Source of the DNA: Pseudonocardia humida
Lineage (GTDB): Bacteria > Actinomycetota > Actinomycetes > Mycobacteriales > Pseudonocardiaceae
Direction of reading: 5' to 3'
Assembly (NCBI RefSeq): GCF_023898865.1
Contig: NZ_JAGSOV010000090.1
Coordinates: forward strand, 1 to 38,441
Length of the DNA stretch: 38,441 nucleotides
Each line of letters begins with the position of its first letter. Within the stretch, counting starts at the first letter, position 1. The notes under the pieces are model-generated. The model ran no database searches and was not told where the DNA came from. It saw only the letters and a list, made by a program, of their open reading frames with translations. Both the position numbers and the translations under genes were made by a program. Positions 31,041 through 38,386 of the stretch are shown here, piece after piece.

Positions 31041-32396
31041 GTGCCTGTCGAAACCCCTGCCCGGGAGATCCACCGGGTGACCCTGGCCAACGGACTGCGC
31101 GTGCTGGTCGTGCCCGATCCGTCGACGCCGGTCGTCGGCGTGGCGGTGCACGTCGACGTCGGGTTCCGGTCCGAGCCGCAGGGGCGCACCGGCTTCGCGC
31201 ACCTGTTCGAGCACCTGATGTTCCAGGGCTCCGAGAGCCTGGAGAAGCTGGCCCACTTCCGGCTGGTCCAGGGCTCGGGCGGGAGCTTCAACGGCTCCAC
31301 CCACCAGGACTACACCGACTACTTCCAGGTCCTGCCGGCCGCCGCGCTGGAGCGCGCGCTGTTCCTGGAGGCCGACCGGCTGCGCGCCCCCCGGCTCACC
31401 GAGGAGAACCTGCGCAACCAGGTCGACGTGGTCAAGGAGGAGATCCGGCTCAACGTGCTGAACCGGCCCTACGGCGGGTTCCCGTGGATCCTGCTGCCGC
31501 CGGTCCTCTACGACACGTTCCCGAACGCGCACAACGGCTACGGCGACTTCACCGAGCTGGAGCAGGCCACCGTCGAGGACGCCGCGGCGTTCTTCGACAC
31601 GTACTACGCGCCGGGCAACGCCCAGCTCACCGTGGCCGGGTACGTCGACGTCGAGCGCACCCTGGCGCTGGTCGAGAAGCACTTCGGCGACATCCCCGCG
31701 CGGCCGACGCCGCAGCGGCCCTCGTTCGCCGAGCCGGTGCCGGGCACCGAGCGCCGCGAGGCCGTCCCCGACGCGCAGGCCCCGCTGCCCGCGCTGGCGG
31801 TCGGCTACCGGCTGCCCGACCCGGGCGCCGACCTCGACGGCTACCTCGCCCACGCCCTGCTGGCCTCGGTGCTGGGCGAGGGCGAGGCGGCCCGACTGCA
31901 GCGCCGCCTCGTGCACGCCGACAGCCTCGTCACCGACGTCTCGGCCGGCGCGGGCCTGCTGGGCCCGCTGGACGCGCGCGACCCCGACACCTTCACGATC
32001 ACCGCGATGCACCCCGCCGGCGTCGACCCCGACCGCGTCCTGCGCGCCGTCGACGAGGAGCTGGACAAGCTGGCGGCCTCCGGCCCGTCCACCGAGGAGC
32101 TGGCCCGCCAGGTCGCCCGCTGGTCGGCGGCGCTGCACCAGGAGAACGACCGGGTCATGTACCGGATGCTCGGGCTGGGCGCGCGCGAGCTGCTCTACGG
32201 CCGGGCCGAGATCAGCGACGAGCTGCCCGCCCGGCTCGCCGCCCTCACCCCCGACCAGGTCCGCCGGGCCGCGGCCGCGCTGCGCGGCGCCGGGCGCGGC
32301 GTGCTGCTCGTCGAACCCTCGGCGCAGCAGTGGGACCCCGCCGAACCGACCACCGAGACCGTCGACCCGGCGCAGGCCGCGGGGGAGCAGGCATGA
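31041..32396 (+). CDS. M16 zinc metallopeptidase, catalytic-type subunit
   Basis: A 451-residue pitrilysin/MPP-like peptidase. The inverted zinc motif HxxEH is intact as His54-Leu-Phe-Glu57-His58 (GFAHLFEHLMFQGSE), with a distal Glu in VDVVKEEIRLN near residue 134 as third ligand. The rest (NGSTHQDYTDYFQVLP; YYAPGNAQLTVAGYVDVE; ASVLGEGEAARLQRRL) fits the two-domain M16B layout. No signal peptide. It overlaps the next M16 gene by 4 nt (ATGA). The pair resembles the alpha/beta heterodimers of bacterial MPP-like proteases, this one being the active half. Substrate unknown; peptide cleanup or precursor processing is possible. Confidence 0.9.
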   Translation: MPVETPAREIHRVTLANGLRVLVVPDPSTPVVGVAVHVDVGFRSEPQGRTGFAHLFEHLMFQGSESLEKLAHFRLVQGSGGSFNGSTHQDYTDYFQVLPAAALERALFLEADRLRAPRLTEENLRNQVDVVKEEIRLNVLNRPYGGFPWILLPPVLYDTFPNAHNGYGDFTELEQATVEDAAAFFDTYYAPGNAQLTVAGYVDVERTLALVEKHFGDIPARPTPQRPSFAEPVPGTERREAVPDAQAPLPALAVGYRLPDPGADLDGYLAHALLASVLGEGEAARLQRRLVHADSLVTDVSAGAGLLGPLDARDPDTFTITAMHPAGVDPDRVLRAVDEELDKLAASGPSTEELARQVARWSAALHQENDRVMYRMLGLGARELLYGRAEISDELPARLAALTPDQVRRAAAALRGAGRGVLLVEPSAQQWDPAEPTTETVDPAQAAGEQA

Positions 32397-33781
32397 CCAT
32401 CACGACCCACCGCACCGCCGAGGAGATCGGCCGCACCCCGCTGGGCCCGCGCCCGCTGCCCGACCTCGGCGACACCCGCTCCGTCCCGCTGCCCGACGTC
32501 GTCGACCGCGTGCTCGGGTCCGGCCTGCGGGTGCTGGCCGTGCACCGGCCGAGCGTGCCGATGGTGGAGCTGCGGCTGCGGGTGCCCTTCGCCGACCCGG
32601 ACCCGGCGCCCGACGCGACGCCCGGCCACCCGGCCGTCGCCGAGCTCCTGTCGTCGACCCTGCTCACCGGCACCGCCTCGCGCGACCGGGTGACCATCGA
32701 CGACGAGCTGGCCGCCGTCGGCGCCGACCTGGGCGTCTCGGTCGACCCCGAGCGGCTGGTCGTCGGCGGCTCCGGGCTGGCCTCGGGGCTGCCCGAGCTG
32801 CTGGCCGTGCTCGGCGACGTGCTGGGCGCGGCGTCCCACCCCGACACCGAGGTCGCCCGCGAGCGCGAGCGGCTGGTGGACCGGATCGCCGTGGCCCGCG
32901 CGCAGCCCCGCTCGATCGCCCGGGAGGCACTGCAGCGCAAGCGCTTCGGCGACCACCCGATCACCCGCGAGATGCCGCGGGCCGAGGACGTCTCCGCGGT
33001 CACCGCCGAGCAGGTGCGGGCCCTGCAGGCCGCCGCGCTCGTGCCGCGCGGGGCCATCCTCACCCTGGTCGGCGACATCGACCCGGACGCGGCCATCGCC
33101 CGGGTCGAGGAGGCGCTCGGCGGTTGGGCCTCCGGCACCGAGGCGCACCGGCTGTCCGCGCCGCCCGCACTGGCCCCCGGCGACCTGCTGCTCGTGCACC
33201 GGCCCGGCTCGGTGCAGTCGCAGCTGCGCCTCACCGCCCCGGCGCTGCCCCGCCACGACCCCCGCTACGCCGCCCTGCAGCTGGCCAACCTGGTCTTCGG
33301 CGGGTACTTCTCCTCGCGCTGGATGGAGAACATCCGCGAGGACAAGGGCTACACCTACGGCGCGCACTCCGGACCGGAGTTCGTGCCCGGCGGCGCGGTG
33401 CTCGGCGTGGAGACCGACGTCGCCAGCGACGTCACCGCCGCGGCGCTGCTGGAGACCCGCTACGAGCTGGGCCGGATGACCGCGGTGCCGCCGACCGCCG
33501 CCGAGATCGACGCCGCCCGCGCGTACGCCGTCGGGTCGCTGCTGATCTCGCTGGACACCCAGGGCGGGCTGGCCTCCACGCTGTCCGCGCTGGCCGCGGA
33601 GGGCCTGGACGTGGAGTGGCTGCGCGGCTCGCCGGGGCGGCTGCAGGCGGTGACCGCCGAGCAGGTCGCGGCGGCCGCGCTGGAGTTCTTCGCGCCGAGC
33701 CGGTTCACCGGGGTCGTCGTGGGCGATGTCGACGTGATCGGGCCGGGGGTGCGGGCGCTCGGCGGGGTGACCGGGCCGTGA
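32393..33781 (+). CDS. M16 peptidase-like partner, zinc site absent
   Basis: A 462-residue M16-fold protein without HxxEH: the corresponding place reads GHPAVAELLSSTLLTG. It keeps the substrate-binding Arg and Tyr of the second subunit in SRWMENIREDKGYTYGAHS (about residues 307-325). ATG 32393 overlaps the catalytic subunit's stop by 4 nt and its own stop overlaps the nudC GTG by 4 nt. By analogy with mitochondrial processing peptidase it would supply the substrate-recognising half of a heterodimer. Confidence 0.88.
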   Translation: MTITTHRTAEEIGRTPLGPRPLPDLGDTRSVPLPDVVDRVLGSGLRVLAVHRPSVPMVELRLRVPFADPDPAPDATPGHPAVAELLSSTLLTGTASRDRVTIDDELAAVGADLGVSVDPERLVVGGSGLASGLPELLAVLGDVLGAASHPDTEVARERERLVDRIAVARAQPRSIAREALQRKRFGDHPITREMPRAEDVSAVTAEQVRALQAAALVPRGAILTLVGDIDPDAAIARVEEALGGWASGTEAHRLSAPPALAPGDLLLVHRPGSVQSQLRLTAPALPRHDPRYAALQLANLVFGGYFSSRWMENIREDKGYTYGAHSGPEFVPGGAVLGVETDVASDVTAAALLETRYELGRMTAVPPTAAEIDAARAYAVGSLLISLDTQGGLASTLSALAAEGLDVEWLRGSPGRLQAVTAEQVAAAALEFFAPSRFTGVVVGDVDVIGPGVRALGGVTGP

Positions 33782-34749
33782 CCGAGCTCGGCGAGGCCCC
33801 GCTCGCGCAACCGCCCGCCTCGGGGTTCGTGCTGCTCGACTCGCCCGTGCTGTCCCGCTCGGCGGTGCTGCGCGACGAGCCGATGCGCACCGACTCGACC
33901 CGCCAGCTGGCCGGCTGGTCGTCGGCGCGGCTGGTCGTCGTCGACGAGAGGGGCCGCACGCCGGTCGTCCGGGACGGCGACACCGCCACCCTGACGACCA
34001 GGCCCACCGAGGGCGACAGCCCGCCGGAGGGGGCCGTGCTGCTGGGCGAGGCCGACGGCGTGGCCTACTGGGCGGTGCGCGGCGCGGCCGACCCCGCCGC
34101 GGACGACGACCCGGCCGACTGGCAGGACCTGCGCATGGTCGGCGCGGCGCTCGACCCGCTCGGCGCCGGGCTGCTCACCACCGCGGTGGCCGTGCTCACC
34201 TGGCACGAGCAGTCGCGGTTCTGCGCGCGCGACGGCTCCCCGACGCGCGTCGGCAACGCGGGCTGGCACCGCGTCTGCGAGGCAGCCGGGCACGAGGAGT
34301 ACCCGCGCACCGACCCCGCCGTGATCTGCCTCGTGCACGACGGCGGCGACCGGGTCCTGCTGGCCCGCCAGCCCACGTGGCCGCCGGGGCGGTTCTCCGT
34401 GCTGGCCGGGTTCGTCGAGGCGGGCGAGTCGCTGGAGGCCTGCGTGCAGCGCGAGATCCAGGAGGAGGTCGGCGTCGCCGTCCGCGACGTGCGCTACCTC
34501 GGCAGCCAGGCCTGGCCGTTCCCGCGCTCGCTGATGGTCGGCTTCCACGCGCTGGCCGACCCGGACCAGCCGCTGGTGCCCGCCGACGGCGAGATCGCCG
34601 AGGCGCGCTGGGTCACCCGCGCGGAGCTGCGCACCGCCCTGGACGTCGGCGACTGGGCCGGGCGCCCCGGCGACGCCCAGCCCCTGCTGCTGCCCGGCCG
34701 GGTCAGCATCGCCCGCAGCATGCTCGACGCCTGGGCCGCGCTCGACTGA
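33778..34749 (+). CDS. nudC: NADH pyrophosphatase (NudC), degenerate zinc ribbon
   Basis: A 323-residue Nudix hydrolase splitting NAD(H) into NMN(H) and AMP, and in other bacteria also removing NAD caps from RNA. The Nudix box GFVEAGESLEACVQREIQEEVGV-like segment (about residues 212-234) is complete, and SQAWPFPRSLM is the NudC signature. The zinc ribbon is altered: canonical CxxC...CxxC is Cys149-x2-Asp152 and Cys167-x2-Ala170, with His172 nearby, so two of four cysteines are gone and zinc may be bound differently or not at all. GTG start overlaps the M16 stop (GTGA), making it third gene of the operon. In M. tuberculosis nudC also neighbours mycoredoxin. Confidence 0.92.
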   Translation: MTELGEAPLAQPPASGFVLLDSPVLSRSAVLRDEPMRTDSTRQLAGWSSARLVVVDERGRTPVVRDGDTATLTTRPTEGDSPPEGAVLLGEADGVAYWAVRGAADPAADDDPADWQDLRMVGAALDPLGAGLLTTAVAVLTWHEQSRFCARDGSPTRVGNAGWHRVCEAAGHEEYPRTDPAVICLVHDGGDRVLLARQPTWPPGRFSVLAGFVEAGESLEACVQREIQEEVGVAVRDVRYLGSQAWPFPRSLMVGFHALADPDQPLVPADGEIAEARWVTRAELRTALDVGDWAGRPGDAQPLLLPGRVSIARSMLDAWAALD

Positions 34750-34767
34750 CCGGGCACACCCCGTGGT

Positions 34768-34799
34768 CACGGTGCACACGTCGGGACCTGTGCACCGTG
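34768..34799. terminator. Bidirectional stem-loop between nudC and mycoredoxin
   Basis: Perfect 11-bp arms CACGGTGCACA and TGTGCACCGTG with a 10-nt loop, in the 80-bp gap between two convergent genes. No T-tract. Confidence 0.7.
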
Positions 34800-34829
34800 C
34801 CCGTCAGGTGTGCGCGGTCGCCTGGGTGA

Positions 34830-35084
34830 TCAGGCGGCGTCGAGCCGGGCGCGGACCTCGGCCAGCGTCGGGTTGGTGGCGGTCGAGTCGTCCGGGAAGC
34901 GGACCACCGGGACGGTCTGGTTGCCGCCGTTGACACCCTCGACGAACTTCGCGGCCGCGGGGTCGCGCTCGATGTCGACCTCCTGGTAGGAGATCCCGGC
35001 CTGCTCCATCTGGAGCTTCAGCCGGCGGCAGTAGCCGCACCAGGTCGTCGAGTACATCGTCACTTGGGGGGTGGGCGAAGACAT
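34830..35084 (-). CDS. mrx1: Mycoredoxin (glutaredoxin-like)
   Basis: An 84-residue thioredoxin-fold oxidoreductase that reduces mycothiol mixed disulfides. The active site WCGYC (Cys16, Cys19) in MYSTTWCGYCRRLK and the cis-Pro TVPVVRFPD are typical of Mrx1. Start is ATG 35084 (MSSPTPQVTMYS); the long frame upstream is a shadow of uvrD2. It is divergent from uvrD2 with 57 bp between the starts, as in mycobacteria. It implies a mycothiol-producing organism. Confidence 0.93.
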   Translation of the reverse strand: MSSPTPQVTMYSTTWCGYCRRLKLQMEQAGISYQEVDIERDPAAAKFVEGVNGGNQTVPVVRFPDDSTATNPTLAEVRARLDAA

Positions 35085-35129
35085 GTCCCGTTCAACCGCG
35101 CCGCGGCGCCGGGTCTTCCCGGACGGTGT

Positions 35130-35135
35130 CAGGAT
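35130..35135 (+). promoter_or_regulatory. -10 box CAGGAT of uvrD2
   Basis: CAGGAT ends 6 nt before GTG 35142; no Shine-Dalgarno is visible, so a leaderless start is likely. Confidence 0.4.
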
Positions 35136-35141
35136 GGCCCC

Positions 35142-37193
35142 GTGCGCCCCGACACGGAATCCCCCGAGTCCGGTCTCGACGAGGAGCAGCTGGCCGCGGT
35201 GACCGCTCCTCGCGGGCCGCTGTGCGTGCTCGCCGGGGCCGGCACGGGCAAGACCCGCACCATCACCCGCCGGATCGCCCGCCTGGTGGCCACCGGGCAC
35301 GTCGCTCCCGGGCAGGTCCTCGCGGTCACCTTCACCGCGCGGGCGGCGGGGGAGATGCGCACCCGGCTGCGGCTGCTGGGGGTGAGCGGGGTGCAGGCCC
35401 GCACGTTCCACGCCGCCGCACTGCGCCAGCTGCGCTACTTCTGGCCGCGGGTCGTCGGCGGCGAGCGCTGGCAGCTGCTGGAGGGGAAGCTGCGGGTGGT
35501 CGGGCAGGCCGCGGCGCGGGTGAAGGCCGGCACCGACGCGGCCTCCCTGCGCGACTTCGCCAGTGAGATCGAGTGGGCCAAGTCGAGCCTGGTCACCCCG
35601 GAGCGCTACCCGGCCGAGGTCGCCGCCCGCCGCCGCGACACCCCCGGCTCCGCCGAGCAGGTCGCCGCCGTCTACGCCGGCTACGAGGCTCTGAAGAACG
35701 GCGCCGAGCTGCTCGACTTCGACGACCTCCTGCTGCACACGGCCGCGGCGCTGGAGGAGCACGGCGCGGTGGCCGAGGAGTTCCGTGACCGCTACCGCTG
35801 CTTCGTCGTCGACGAGTACCAGGACGTCACGCCCCTGCAGCAGCGGCTGCTCGACGCCTGGCTCGGCGACCGCGACGACCTCACCGTCGTCGGCGACGCC
35901 AACCAGACGATCTACACCTTCGCCGGCGCCACCCCCCGCCACCTGCTGGAGTTCAGCCGCCGGTTCCCGGAGGCGACCATCGTGCGGCTGCAGCGCGACT
36001 ACCGCTCCACCCCGCAGGTGGTCGGCGCGGCCAACAAGCTGATCAACGCGGCCCGCGGCCGCCCGGCCGGCAGCAGGCTCACGCTGATCGGCCAGCAGCC
36101 GCCGGGGCCCGAACCCGACTTCGCCGAGTACGACGACGAGCCGGCCGAGGCCGTCGCCGTGGCCCGGCAGATCCGCCGCATCGTCGCCGACGGCACCCCG
36201 CCCGCCGAGATCGCCGTGCTGTTCCGGATCAACGCCCAGTCCGAGGCGTACGAGCAGGCCCTCACCGAGGTGGGCGTGCCCTACCAGGTGCGCGGCGGGG
36301 AGCGGTTCTTCTCCCGACCGGAGGTGCGCAGGGCGATGACGCTCATCCGCACGGCGGGTGAGGTGGACGCCCCGCTCGTCGACGCGGTGCGGGCGATCCT
36401 GGCCCCGGTGGGGCTCACCCCGGAGCCGCCCGGCGGAGCCGCCCAGCGCGCCCAGTGGGAGTCGCTGCTCGCGCTGGTCGAGCTGGCCGAGGAGCTGCTG
36501 GCGGTCGAGCCGGAGGCCGACCTGGCCCGGTTCGCCGCCGAGTTGCAGACCCGGGCCGACTCCGCGCACCCGCCCGCCGTGCAGGGCGTGACCCTGGCCT
36601 CGCTGCACGCGGCCAAGGGCCTGGAGTGGGACGTGGTGTTCCTGGTCGGCCTGGTCGACGGCACCCTGCCCATCCAGCACGCCGACGGCGACGAGGCCGC
36701 GATCGAGGAGGAGCGCCGCCTGCTCTACGTCGGCATCACCCGGGCCCGGCGCCGGCTGCAGCTGTCCTGGGCGCTGGCCCGCCAGCCCGGCAGCCCGCGC
36801 CGCAGGCGGCGCAGCCGGTTCCTCTACGGGCTGATCCCCGAGCACCACCCGGCGTCGAGGGTGGGCGCCGAGTCCTCCCGCGGTGGCCCGAAGCCCCGCT
36901 GCCGGGTCTGCGGCTCGCCCGTGTTCGGGGCGGACGCCACCAAGCTGCGCCGCTGCTCGGACTGCCCGTCCGATGTGGACGTCGAGCTGCTCGACCGGCT
37001 GCGGGGCTGGCGCAGTGAGCAGGCCCGCGAGCAGAACGTGCCGGCCTTCGTGATCTTCACCGACGCGACGCTGACGGCGATCGCCGAGCAGCGCCCCTCC
37101 GACGCGGGCGCGCTGGTCGGGATCCCCGGCATCGGGGCCCGCAAGCTGAACCGGTACGGCGAGGCCGTGCTCGCCCTGATCTCCGACGGGTAG
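35142..37193 (+). CDS. uvrD2: DNA helicase UvrD2
   Basis: A 683-residue superfamily 1 3'-5' DNA helicase. Walker A GAGTGKTRT (about 32-40), TFTARAAGEMRTRL (Ia), VVDEYQDVTPLQQ (about 221), GDANQTIYTFAGA (III), LHAAKGLEWDVVF (about 487), YVGITRARRRL (VI). After the motor come four zinc cysteines, Cys587, 590, 605 and 608 (CxxC-x14-CxxC), and a C-terminal HRDC domain (PSDAGALVGIPGIGARKLNRYG). Tetracysteine plus HRDC is the hallmark of actinobacterial UvrD2, which is essential in M. tuberculosis (known) and lacks the usual UvrD C-terminus. GTG 35142 is chosen by homology and the box 6 nt upstream. whiB7 follows, as in mycobacteria. Confidence 0.95.
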   Translation: MRPDTESPESGLDEEQLAAVTAPRGPLCVLAGAGTGKTRTITRRIARLVATGHVAPGQVLAVTFTARAAGEMRTRLRLLGVSGVQARTFHAAALRQLRYFWPRVVGGERWQLLEGKLRVVGQAAARVKAGTDAASLRDFASEIEWAKSSLVTPERYPAEVAARRRDTPGSAEQVAAVYAGYEALKNGAELLDFDDLLLHTAAALEEHGAVAEEFRDRYRCFVVDEYQDVTPLQQRLLDAWLGDRDDLTVVGDANQTIYTFAGATPRHLLEFSRRFPEATIVRLQRDYRSTPQVVGAANKLINAARGRPAGSRLTLIGQQPPGPEPDFAEYDDEPAEAVAVARQIRRIVADGTPPAEIAVLFRINAQSEAYEQALTEVGVPYQVRGGERFFSRPEVRRAMTLIRTAGEVDAPLVDAVRAILAPVGLTPEPPGGAAQRAQWESLLALVELAEELLAVEPEADLARFAAELQTRADSAHPPAVQGVTLASLHAAKGLEWDVVFLVGLVDGTLPIQHADGDEAAIEEERRLLYVGITRARRRLQLSWALARQPGSPRRRRRSRFLYGLIPEHHPASRVGAESSRGGPKPRCRVCGSPVFGADATKLRRCSDCPSDVDVELLDRLRGWRSEQAREQNVPAFVIFTDATLTAIAEQRPSDAGALVGIPGIGARKLNRYGEAVLALISDG

Positions 37194-37211
37194 TTGACGG
37201 GAGAAACTTCC

Positions 37212-37251
37212 GGTAAATCAGTTGTGCGCTCGCCCACCCTGTCCCTAACGT
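37212..37251 (+). promoter_or_regulatory. whiB7 promoter with AT-rich element
   Basis: TAAAT (37214-37218) just upstream of -35 TTGTGC (37222-37227), 18-nt spacer, -10 TAACGT (37246-37251). An AT-rich patch next to the -35 is the known hallmark of WhiB7-activated promoters, bound by its AT-hook, so autoregulation is likely. It begins about 20 bp after the uvrD2 stop. Confidence 0.65.
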
Positions 37252-37315
37252 AGCTCCTCGACGGTCCTGACAGCCCGTCCTTCGCCACGACCAAACCCTG
37301 AAGGGGGTGCCACCG

Positions 37316-37510
37316 ATGAAGATCTTCTACGAGATCCCGTCCCACGGCACCCGTCTGTCCTTCGCGGGGATGTCGAAGCCGCTCGCGCAGGGCGTGCGCG
37401 CGTGGCGGCAGCGACCGACGAGCCTGCCCGTCTCCGTCGGCACGGGGATCGCCGTGAGCACCACCGATAACTGCACACGTGTGTCCGAAGTGGAGCATCG
37501 TCATACCTAG
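37316..37510 (+). CDS. Leader ORF (uORF) of whiB7
   Basis: A 64-codon ORF in the long whiB7 leader, starting at ATG 37316 (MKIFYEIPSHGTRLSF) with AAGGGGG about 8 nt upstream and ending at TAG 37508-37510, 27 nt before the terminator stem. Mid-section is Arg/Trp-rich (VRAWRQRPTSL). No protein family is recognised and a function as peptide is not needed: in Streptomyces and mycobacteria stalled translation of such a uORF lets RNA polymerase read through the attenuator (known). Position and spacing suggest the same here. Whether the whole 64 codons or a shorter inner part is used cannot be told. Confidence 0.6.
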   Translation: MKIFYEIPSHGTRLSFAGMSKPLAQGVRAWRQRPTSLPVSVGTGIAVSTTDNCTRVSEVEHRHT

Positions 37511-37537
37511 GCGACAGCCACTGGCCCTCAAGACCGA

Positions 37538-37572
37538 GGCCGCGGACCCACATCGGGATCCGCGGCCTTTTT
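37538..37572 (+). terminator. Attenuator terminator in the whiB7 leader
   Basis: Arms GGCCGCGGACCC (37538-37549) and GGGATCCGCGGCC (37555-37567), one bulged base, 5-nt loop, then TTTTT. It is the only rho-independent terminator with a T-tract in the window and it lies before the whiB7 start, so it must be bypassed for expression. Confidence 0.85.
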
Positions 37573-37609
37573 GTTTGTCCTGCCTGACCCCATCTCTCAG
37601 GAGGTAGAA

Positions 37610-37984
37610 GTGCTAGTCAGATCAGTCCCGTTGGACGGCGGGGCGATCAGCGAGTCGTTCGGCGGTGGCACGACCGTCGGCGTCGGGACCTTGCTCGACG
37701 CGGCACCCCGCGCCGGCCTGGACCTGCCCTGCCGGTCCGGCGACGCCGACCTGTGGTTCGCCGAGGCCCCCGCCGACCTGGAGCGCGCCAAGGCGGCGTG
37801 CGGTACGTGTCCCATCCAGGCCGAGTGCCTGGCCGGGGCCGTGCGCCGCGCGGAGCCCTGGGGCGTCTGGGGCGGCGAGATCTTCGAGCGCGGGAACGTG
37901 ATCCCGCGGAAGCGGCCGCGTGGTCGGCCGAGCAAGGCAGACCTGGCCCGCGACCGGGCCTACGCCGCGGCCCAGTCCGCCTGA
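37610..37984 (+). CDS. whiB7: WhiB7 redox-sensing transcriptional activator
   Basis: A 124-residue WhiB protein (WblC/WhiB7 class). Four iron-sulfur cysteines: Cys41, Cys64, Cys67 and Cys73 (C-x22-C-x2-C-x5-C). The turn EPWGVWGGE (82-90) contacts sigma factor, and the C-terminal AT-hook PRGRP (RGRP at 104-107) binds AT-rich DNA, which defines WhiB7. It activates intrinsic antibiotic-resistance genes when ribosomes are stalled. Start GTG 37610 has AGGAGG 5 nt upstream; an earlier in-frame TTG at 37571 lies in the terminator tract. Regulated by its own promoter element, uORF and attenuator. Confidence 0.95.
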   Translation: MLVRSVPLDGGAISESFGGGTTVGVGTLLDAAPRAGLDLPCRSGDADLWFAEAPADLERAKAACGTCPIQAECLAGAVRRAEPWGVWGGEIFERGNVIPRKRPRGRPSKADLARDRAYAAAQSA

Positions 37985-38051
37985 CCGAACCACCACCCGC
38001 CCCACCGTGGGCGCCCGCCACCGGCGGGCCCTGACCGACAGGAGATCGATC

Positions 38052-38291
38052 GTGACCAAGCCGCAGACGGATCTGGCACCTCGTCCCGCCGACCTCGACC
38101 GCGAAGGAACCGCGATGTTGCTCCACGAAGCACTGGCCAGATCCCGACAGCAAGAGGCGGTGGAGGCGGCCCGGCGCTACGCGCTGGCCCGCCCCCTGGC
38201 CGCGGGCCGGACGTGGTCCCGGCTCGCCCGCTTCGCCGCCCGGCGCGCCGCTTCCGCGCGTGCCGCCGCCGGCGTGGCGCCGCTCGACTGA
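38052..38291 (+). CDS. Small basic protein downstream of whiB7
   Basis: A 79-residue Ala/Arg-rich protein (GTG 38052, Shine-Dalgarno AGGAGA). Residues about 20-45 look helical (AMLLHEALARSRQQEAVEAARRYALAR), the C-terminal half is highly basic (RLARFAARRAASARAAAG). No family recognised. It lies 67 bp after whiB7 with no terminator between, so it is probably co-transcribed. Codon bias supports coding; function unknown. Confidence 0.6.
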   Translation: MTKPQTDLAPRPADLDREGTAMLLHEALARSRQQEAVEAARRYALARPLAAGRTWSRLARFAARRAASARAAAGVAPLD

Positions 38292-38339
38292 GGCCTGACC
38301 GCCCTCGAGCGGGTACCGCGGCGCTCTCCGACGCGCCGC

Positions 38340-38386
38340 CCGACGGCTGCCCCGGAAGACTCGCTACCGGCCGGGGCGGCCGTCGG
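38340..38386 (+). terminator. Stem-loop after the whiB7 unit
   Basis: Sixteen-base arms (38340-38355 and 38371-38386) with one mismatch and a 15-nt loop, about 50 bp after the small basic gene. No T-tract. Nothing else is seen to the end of the window. Confidence 0.5.

Noticed and set aside
37571..37609. TTG start for whiB7 at 37571
   Set aside because: It is within the attenuator T-tract and has no ribosome site, while GTG 37610 has AGGAGG.
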